A stretch of 64,000 nucleotides of DNA from Thermoprotei archaeon (GTDB lineage Archaea; Thermoproteota; Thermoprotei_A; Sulfolobales; Acidilobaceae). Every line of letters begins with the position of its first letter. Within the stretch, counting starts at the first letter, position 1. Under the pieces are notes generated by a model. The model ran no database searches, was not told where the DNA came from, and saw only the letters and a list, made by a program, of their open reading frames with translations. The stretch is from contig JARJMZ020000036.1 in the NCBI GenBank assembly GCA_029335875.2, positions 62,001 through 126,000 on the forward strand. Direction: 5' to 3'. Positions 59,823 to 64,000 of this stretch are shown here, piece by piece. Both the position numbers and the translations under genes were made by a program.

Positions 59823-60752
59823 TTGAGGCCTAAGGGTTCGAGACATGACTTCATAGTTTTCTACTCTCTAGCAGCCCCCACATCGATAGTAGTTCTCATA
59901 CTCCTCTTAATGCTCGCCACACAACTAGGCTTAAGCCTCCCCGTTTTCGGCGTCCAGGGGCTTTCAACTTTAACAACAACCATTTGGAGGCCTTCATACA
60001 CTCCTCCCCCCGACGGAGCCTGGTATGGGCTGCTCCCAGCTATATGGGGTACTATGACGTCGGCTGTTATAGCGGTATTCCTAGCCACTATCCTCTCCCT
60101 CTCTCTGGTTGTAGTTATAGAGGAGGTGGCTTCTAGGAGGTTTAGGGAGGTTTTCTCGACAATAGTTGACTTGATGGCCGGGATGCCGACGGTAATATTT
60201 GGGGTTTGGGGTTTAGCGTTCCTAGGGCCTACCCTTGAAAAATGGATTATGGACCCCCTCCACTCCCACCTCAGCTTCATACCCCTGTTTTCCTGTGAGC
60301 CCCTCTCGGGGGCCACAGTGTTCACTGCCGGCATTCTACTCTCCGTAATGATAGTGCCTTTCATGGTCGCTATAATACAGGAGAGCTATAGAGCTATACC
60401 TATGACCCTTAAGGAGGCTGCGTGGAGCCTGGGGATGACTAGGTATGAGTATGTGAAGCTTAACATAAACATGATAAAGCCTGCCATAGCGTCAGCCCTA
60501 CTCTTAGGTTTTGGGAGAGCTTCCAGCGAGACCGCCGCTGTCACCCTCGTCGTCGGGAACAGTTTCAACATTGGATACTGTATTTTCCAGCCTGCCTACA
60601 CGATCTCCTCTCTTATAGCTAACCAGTTCACAGAGGCCCAAGACTTCCCCTACATGATGAACGCCCTATTCGCCGGGGGTCTCACGCTGCTCGTTATAGG
60701 CATCATAGTTAACAGTATAGGGATAATATACTTGAGGAGGGTGAGGTTCTAG
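59823..60752 (+). CDS. pstC: Phosphate ABC transporter permease PstC
   Basis: This 309-residue permease has six membrane helices and the coupling motif EAAWSLGMTRYEYVKLNI (about 198-215). Other landmarks are LMAGMPTVIFGVWGLAFLGP (about 117-136) and ETAAVTLVVGNSF (about 236-248). The start is TTG 59823. It pairs with PstA, whose gene begins directly after its stop. Confidence 0.92.
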   Translation: MRPKGSRHDFIVFYSLAAPTSIVVLILLLMLATQLGLSLPVFGVQGLSTLTTTIWRPSYTPPPDGAWYGLLPAIWGTMTSAVIAVFLATILSLSLVVVIEEVASRRFREVFSTIVDLMAGMPTVIFGVWGLAFLGPTLEKWIMDPLHSHLSFIPLFSCEPLSGATVFTAGILLSVMIVPFMVAIIQESYRAIPMTLKEAAWSLGMTRYEYVKLNINMIKPAIASALLLGFGRASSETAAVTLVVGNSFNIGYCIFQPAYTISSLIANQFTEAQDFPYMMNALFAGGLTLLVIGIIVNSIGIIYLRRVRF

Positions 60753-61592
60753 TTGGACACTAGGAGACTCAAGGATAAAATCTTCACCATAACAGTAATA
60801 GCCCTCTCAATAGTAGCCATAGCCCCCGTATTCCACATTATAATCTACGTGTCATACAGGGGGCTCCCAGTAATCGTGGAGAGCGGGCTAGAGTTCTTCA
60901 CAAGCATACCTAACGCTGTGACAGACCCGAAGCCGGGAGGCATAGCCCAAGCTATAATAGGAACACTGTATTTAACGGCCACAGCCTCCATAATAGCCGT
61001 ACCAATAGCTACGCTAGCCGCAGTCTTCTCCTCGGAGTTCCCCAGGAGCCGGTTAACCCATGTCGTGAGGGCCGCCTCCAGGTCTCTCCTGGAGGTTGCA
61101 ACTATAATAGTGGGGATGCTGGTTTTCGCCCTACTAGTACTGCCGACAGGCAGGTTCACGGCTGTGGCCGGCTCCGTGGCTTTGGCTATAGTCATGATAC
61201 CATACGTGTACACTTACGTGGAGCTAGCTATGCTCTCCGTACCCCGGACTTATGTTGATGCCGCCTACAGCCTGGGGATGAGCAGGGCCCTAGTCATATA
61301 CCATAAGCTTAGGATTATGAGGAGGGGCGTGGTGAGGGGGCTCATGATAGGGGTTACAAAGGCTATGGGTGAGACGGCACCACTCTTATTCACAGCTTTC
61401 GGGGCTCGTAACGTCCTCTTTGGGGGGCCCTTAGAGCCTATAGACGCGCTTCCACTAATGATATTCCAGTTTATACAGACGGGCTACGATAACTGGATAA
61501 AGCTGGCGTGGGGCGGCGCCTTTATACTATTAATAAGTTATCTCACCCTATTCATAGTAACTAGGGTGCTGGTTAAAGAGGTGAAATACTAG
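60753..61592 (+). CDS. pstA: Phosphate ABC transporter permease PstA
   Basis: The 279-residue second permease shows six helices, the coupling segment DAAYSLGMSRALVIYHKLR (about 168-186) and the phosphate-path signature TKAMGETAPLLFTAFGARNV (about 202-221). TTG 60753 starts on the base after the pstC stop. Its stop overlaps the pstB start by one nt. Confidence 0.92.
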   Translation: MDTRRLKDKIFTITVIALSIVAIAPVFHIIIYVSYRGLPVIVESGLEFFTSIPNAVTDPKPGGIAQAIIGTLYLTATASIIAVPIATLAAVFSSEFPRSRLTHVVRAASRSLLEVATIIVGMLVFALLVLPTGRFTAVAGSVALAIVMIPYVYTYVELAMLSVPRTYVDAAYSLGMSRALVIYHKLRIMRRGVVRGLMIGVTKAMGETAPLLFTAFGARNVLFGGPLEPIDALPLMIFQFIQTGYDNWIKLAWGGAFILLISYLTLFIVTRVLVKEVKY

Positions 61593-62353
61593 TGCAGGCG
61601 AGGCCTGCGGTGGAGATAGTTAATTTGAACGTTAAAATAGGGGGCAAAAGTATCTTGAAGAATGTAAACTTGAAAGTTCCTGAAGGCACTATAACAAGTA
61701 TTATGGGGCCTAGCGGTAGCGGCAAGACCACTCTCCTAAGAGTAATAAATAGGCTCATAGACCTTATTGATGACGTGGAAGTCTCAGGGGTTGTTAGGGT
61801 TTTCGGTAACAATGTTCTAGAGATGGACCCTTACGATGTGAGGAAAACTATGGGCATGGTCTTCCAAATGCCTAACCCCTTCCCCCACCTAAGCATATAC
61901 GATAATGTATCCATAGGCGCTAAGGTCAACGGAGTAGCTAGGAGTAAGAGGGAGCTCGACGAAATAGTCAGGTGGGCTCTAATAAAAGCAATGTTATGGG
62001 ATGAGGTTAAAGACAGGCTTAAAGACCCCCCGTGGAGGCTTAGTGGGGGGCAGCAGCAGAGGCTGTGCCTAGCTAGAGCCTTAGCCCTCAAGCCCAGGCT
62101 CCTACTGTTAGATGAGCCTACAGCAAATATAGATCCAGTGAATACTATCAAAATGGAGGATAGCCTTAGGTCTCTTAGAGAGGAGGGCATGACCATAGTT
62201 ATGGTGACCCACATGCCCCACCAGGCGGTGAGACTCTCAGACTACATAATAATGCTTTACGATGGGAGCGTGGTAGAGGAGGGGCCCACTGGGGAAATAG
62301 CTATTAACCCTAGGCATGAGGTAACTAGGAGGTTCCTCAGGGGTGAGATATGA
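61592..62353 (+). CDS. pstB: Phosphate ABC transporter ATPase
   Basis: The 253-residue ATPase has Walker A GPSGSGKTTLLR (about 36-47), Q-loop FQMPNPFP (about 93-100), the signature SGGQQQRLCLARALALKP (about 152-169), Walker B LLLLDEPTANID and the H-loop VTHMP. The QMPNPFP sequence and the NRL-x-D insertion after Walker A are typical of PstB. It drives the PstSCA importer. Confidence 0.94.
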   Translation: MQARPAVEIVNLNVKIGGKSILKNVNLKVPEGTITSIMGPSGSGKTTLLRVINRLIDLIDDVEVSGVVRVFGNNVLEMDPYDVRKTMGMVFQMPNPFPHLSIYDNVSIGAKVNGVARSKRELDEIVRWALIKAMLWDEVKDRLKDPPWRLSGGQQQRLCLARALALKPRLLLLDEPTANIDPVNTIKMEDSLRSLREEGMTIVMVTHMPHQAVRLSDYIIMLYDGSVVEEGPTGEIAINPRHEVTRRFLRGEI

Positions 62354-62956
62354 GTGGTCGCTATAGACGCGGCCGAGAAGAGGCTCTCCGAAATGGTGTT
62401 AAAACTCTACAGGCTTGTGGACGAGGCTTTGAGCGGTTTAGAGAGCCCGAGCCTTCAGAGGGGCGCCTCGGCCAGGGTAGACTCTATAGCTAAAATAGCA
62501 GGGGAGTATAGGGACTCAATATCCAGTGAAGCCACACTTTTCATAGCTAGATTCCAGCCCCTAGGCAGAGACTTAATAATGGCCCAGAGTGTTATAAGCG
62601 TGACCTACGACCTTTACAGGATAGCCAGATACGCTAGAGAAATATCCATATTAGCCGACGCTCTAGGAGGCCTCGAGGGTAACGTGGATGATGAAGTTCT
62701 AAACGCTATGAAAACAGCTAGAGTCATGGTGGGAAAGTCTGTCAAAGCGCTAATAGAGAAGGATAGAAACAGTATTAACGAGGTTTACAAGGATGATGAT
62801 AACATAGACAAGGTATACCATAAATACCTAGACATCCTAGCCTCACACCCATACATAGATAGGAAGAGCGCAGCATCCCTCCTACTAGCAAGACATGTGG
62901 AAAGGATAGCTGACCACGCTACATACATAGCTATGGCCGCCGAGAAGCTACTATGA
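62354..62956 (+). CDS. phoU: PhoU-like phosphate regulatory protein
   Basis: The 200-residue protein is made of two PhoU three-helix repeats. The metal/phosphate-site residues E/D-xxxD lie around IARYAREISILADAL (about 94-108), and ARHVERIADHATYIAMAAEKL (about 179-199) is the family's C-terminal signature. It lacks a DNA-binding domain, unlike the AbrB-PhoU protein at the other end of the locus. It probably links Pst activity to that regulator. GTG 62354 follows the pstB stop directly. Confidence 0.9.
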   Translation: MVAIDAAEKRLSEMVLKLYRLVDEALSGLESPSLQRGASARVDSIAKIAGEYRDSISSEATLFIARFQPLGRDLIMAQSVISVTYDLYRIARYAREISILADALGGLEGNVDDEVLNAMKTARVMVGKSVKALIEKDRNSINEVYKDDDNIDKVYHKYLDILASHPYIDRKSAASLLLARHVERIADHATYIAMAAEKLL

Positions 62957-63014
62957 AAGAATATGGTGGGTCAGCGCTTGAGACCCTCGTCATTCCTCAG
63001 AGTTTAACCTGTCC

Positions 63015-64000
63015 TCATCCCCCTGTTATTGTTTTATAGACGTTTATAATTTTATTTATAACAACGTCCCATGAATATTCTAGTTCAGCCTCTCTCCTGG
63101 CGTTCTCGCCGAGCCTTGATCTGAGGTTTTTATCGTCTAGGAGCATCTCTATAGCGTCCGCCAGCTCATCTGGGGATCCCGGGTTAACTAGTATCCCTGT
63201 TTTTCCATGTTTTACGAGCTCTTCGAGCCCCCCGACTTTAGTCGCTATGAGGGGTCTCCCGCTGGCCATAGCTTCTAATGCTGTTATCCCAAAACTTTCG
63301 TTGAAGAGGCTGGGGACTACAACTATCTTAGCCTTCCCGTATATTTTGGGTTTCTCGCTTTCAGGCACTACTCCAAGGAATTTGACTTTATCGTCAACCC
63401 CGTAGGCTTTAGCTAGGATCTTTGAAGGTATTTCCATGTAGCCTCCGCCCGCAACATAGAGGGTTGCATCCCTGTTATCCGCTATTCTAGAGAAAGCCTC
63501 TATGAGGACGTGTAAGCCTTTCCTGTAGACTAGCCTCCCTATGAACAGTATTGAGTCTTCATCAGGCTCCCTAGTGGGGGGCTTGAACCTCTCCACGTCG
63601 ACGCCGTTAGGTATCACATATCTCCTGGCTGGGAACTCAGAGCCCATTATACTCTCTACGAAAGTATCCGCGGCCTTACTTATAGATATGACTGCCTGGG
63701 CATACTGCAAATAATACCTCGTAGGTAACACTATAGACACAGTGTTCCAGAGGAGCCTAAAGTCGTAGGCTAGGAATATAGTGTGGTTTGTGGCGAGCCT
63801 CCCAATGTTCATGTCGTGGGCGACCTTAAGAGCCATGAGAGGCGTCAGAGTAAATATGTGGTGCGAATGCACTACATCGGGCTTAGCTTCATGCAGGGCC
63901 TCCTCGAGATCGCGGGGATCCGGGGGGACCATGAGAATATCCACTGGGATCAGAGAGTTAACAGTGTGGTAGCCTTCAGCCTCTTGGAATGCCACATCAC
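63015..64000 (-). CDS. Glycosyltransferase family 4 protein, N-terminus beyond the window
   Basis: The visible part (about 328 residues) covers most of a GT-B retaining glycosyltransferase: PDVVHSHHIFTLTPL (N-domain), ILFIGRLVYRKGLHVLIEAF, and the catalytic E-x7-E region NESFGITALEAMASGRPLIATKVGGLEELV (in outline). No stop separates the frame from the window edge, and the usual N-terminal sheet of about 60 residues is missing, so the gene is cut. Such enzymes build lipids, glycans or polysaccharide from nucleotide sugars; the acceptor is unknown. Confidence 0.88.
   Translation of the reverse strand, partial: DVAFQEAEGYHTVNSLIPVDILMVPPDPRDLEEALHEAKPDVVHSHHIFTLTPLMALKVAHDMNIGRLATNHTIFLAYDFRLLWNTVSIVLPTRYYLQYAQAVISISKAADTFVESIMGSEFPARRYVIPNGVDVERFKPPTREPDEDSILFIGRLVYRKGLHVLIEAFSRIADNRDATLYVAGGGYMEIPSKILAKAYGVDDKVKFLGVVPESEKPKIYGKAKIVVVPSLFNESFGITALEAMASGRPLIATKVGGLEELVKHGKTGILVNPGSPDELADAIEMLLDDKNLRSRLGENARREAELEYSWDVVINKIINVYKTITGG

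Overview
The window looks like chromosomal DNA of a thermophilic archaeon of the Thermoproteota (crenarchaeal) type, probably one that respires. The evidence is a full set of archaeal information genes (RNA polymerase subunit Rpo6, a TFE-beta-like Fe-S winged-helix protein, tRNA splicing endonuclease, XPB-type helicase, archaeal type IA topoisomerase, D-aminoacyl-tRNA deacylase, 7S SRP RNA). It also includes mevalonate-pathway genes, archaeal TATA boxes 25-30 nt before start codons (many genes look leaderless), frequent GTG/TTG starts and heavy AGG/ATA codon use. Superoxide dismutase, an EtfAB-FixCX cluster and a four-gene 2-oxoacid dehydrogenase complex suggest oxidative metabolism. I cannot name the species.

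Layout. 1-7.5 kb: 5' end of a MoxR ATPase, a GlmS homologue without the glutaminase cysteine, a phosphoesterase, a frameshifted aspartic-protease-like gene, a surface protein, an MFS transporter and a Nudix hydrolase. 7.5-11.4 kb: an operon of two thiolase-fold proteins plus two DUF35 proteins, then a CBS protein. 11.4-16.2 kb: E3-E2-E1beta-E1alpha of a 2-oxoacid dehydrogenase complex. 16.4-19.7 kb: a HhH-GPD protein, small zinc and membrane proteins, tRNA-Gly and SRP RNA. 19.8-25.3 kb: a BMP-type (nucleoside-like) ABC importer behind a HTH-phosphoribosyltransferase regulator. 25.4-34.1 kb: housekeeping genes (lysS, beta-RFAP synthase, spermidine synthase, HAD phosphatase, XPB helicase, RCK protein). 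34.3-42.7 kb: TFE-beta-like protein, signal peptidase, IMPase-type phosphatase, endA, topA, a site-2 protease and rpo6. 42.8-46.8 kb: HMG-CoA reductase, DUF35, thiolase and HMG-CoA synthase, the head of the mevalonate pathway. 48.4-51.9 kb: etfA-etfB-fixX-fixC. 52-57.5 kb: superoxide dismutase, CinA-like protein, Nudix, dtdA, tRNA-Gln and an RNA-ligase-like protein. 57.5-63 kb: a complete phosphate uptake locus, an AbrB-PhoU regulator divergent from pstSCAB-phoU. The window ends inside a glycosyltransferase.

The most striking unexplained feature is a family of dispersed, structured intergenic repeats (five copies, about 200-275 bp, near 34.8, 37.2, 38.9, 48.1 and 55.6 kb, in both orientations). 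Each has an A+T-rich promoter-like half and a G+C-rich half that folds into hairpins. The hairpins are kept in position while their sequences change, as expected for a structured RNA or a foldback mobile element. A second window-wide pattern is a codon-choice gradient inside genes: sense strands are G/T-rich at third positions near the 5' end and A/C-rich near the 3' end, on both strands. A third is that all three thiolase-fold proteins lack the usual nucleophilic cysteine, including the one clustered with HMG-CoA synthase.
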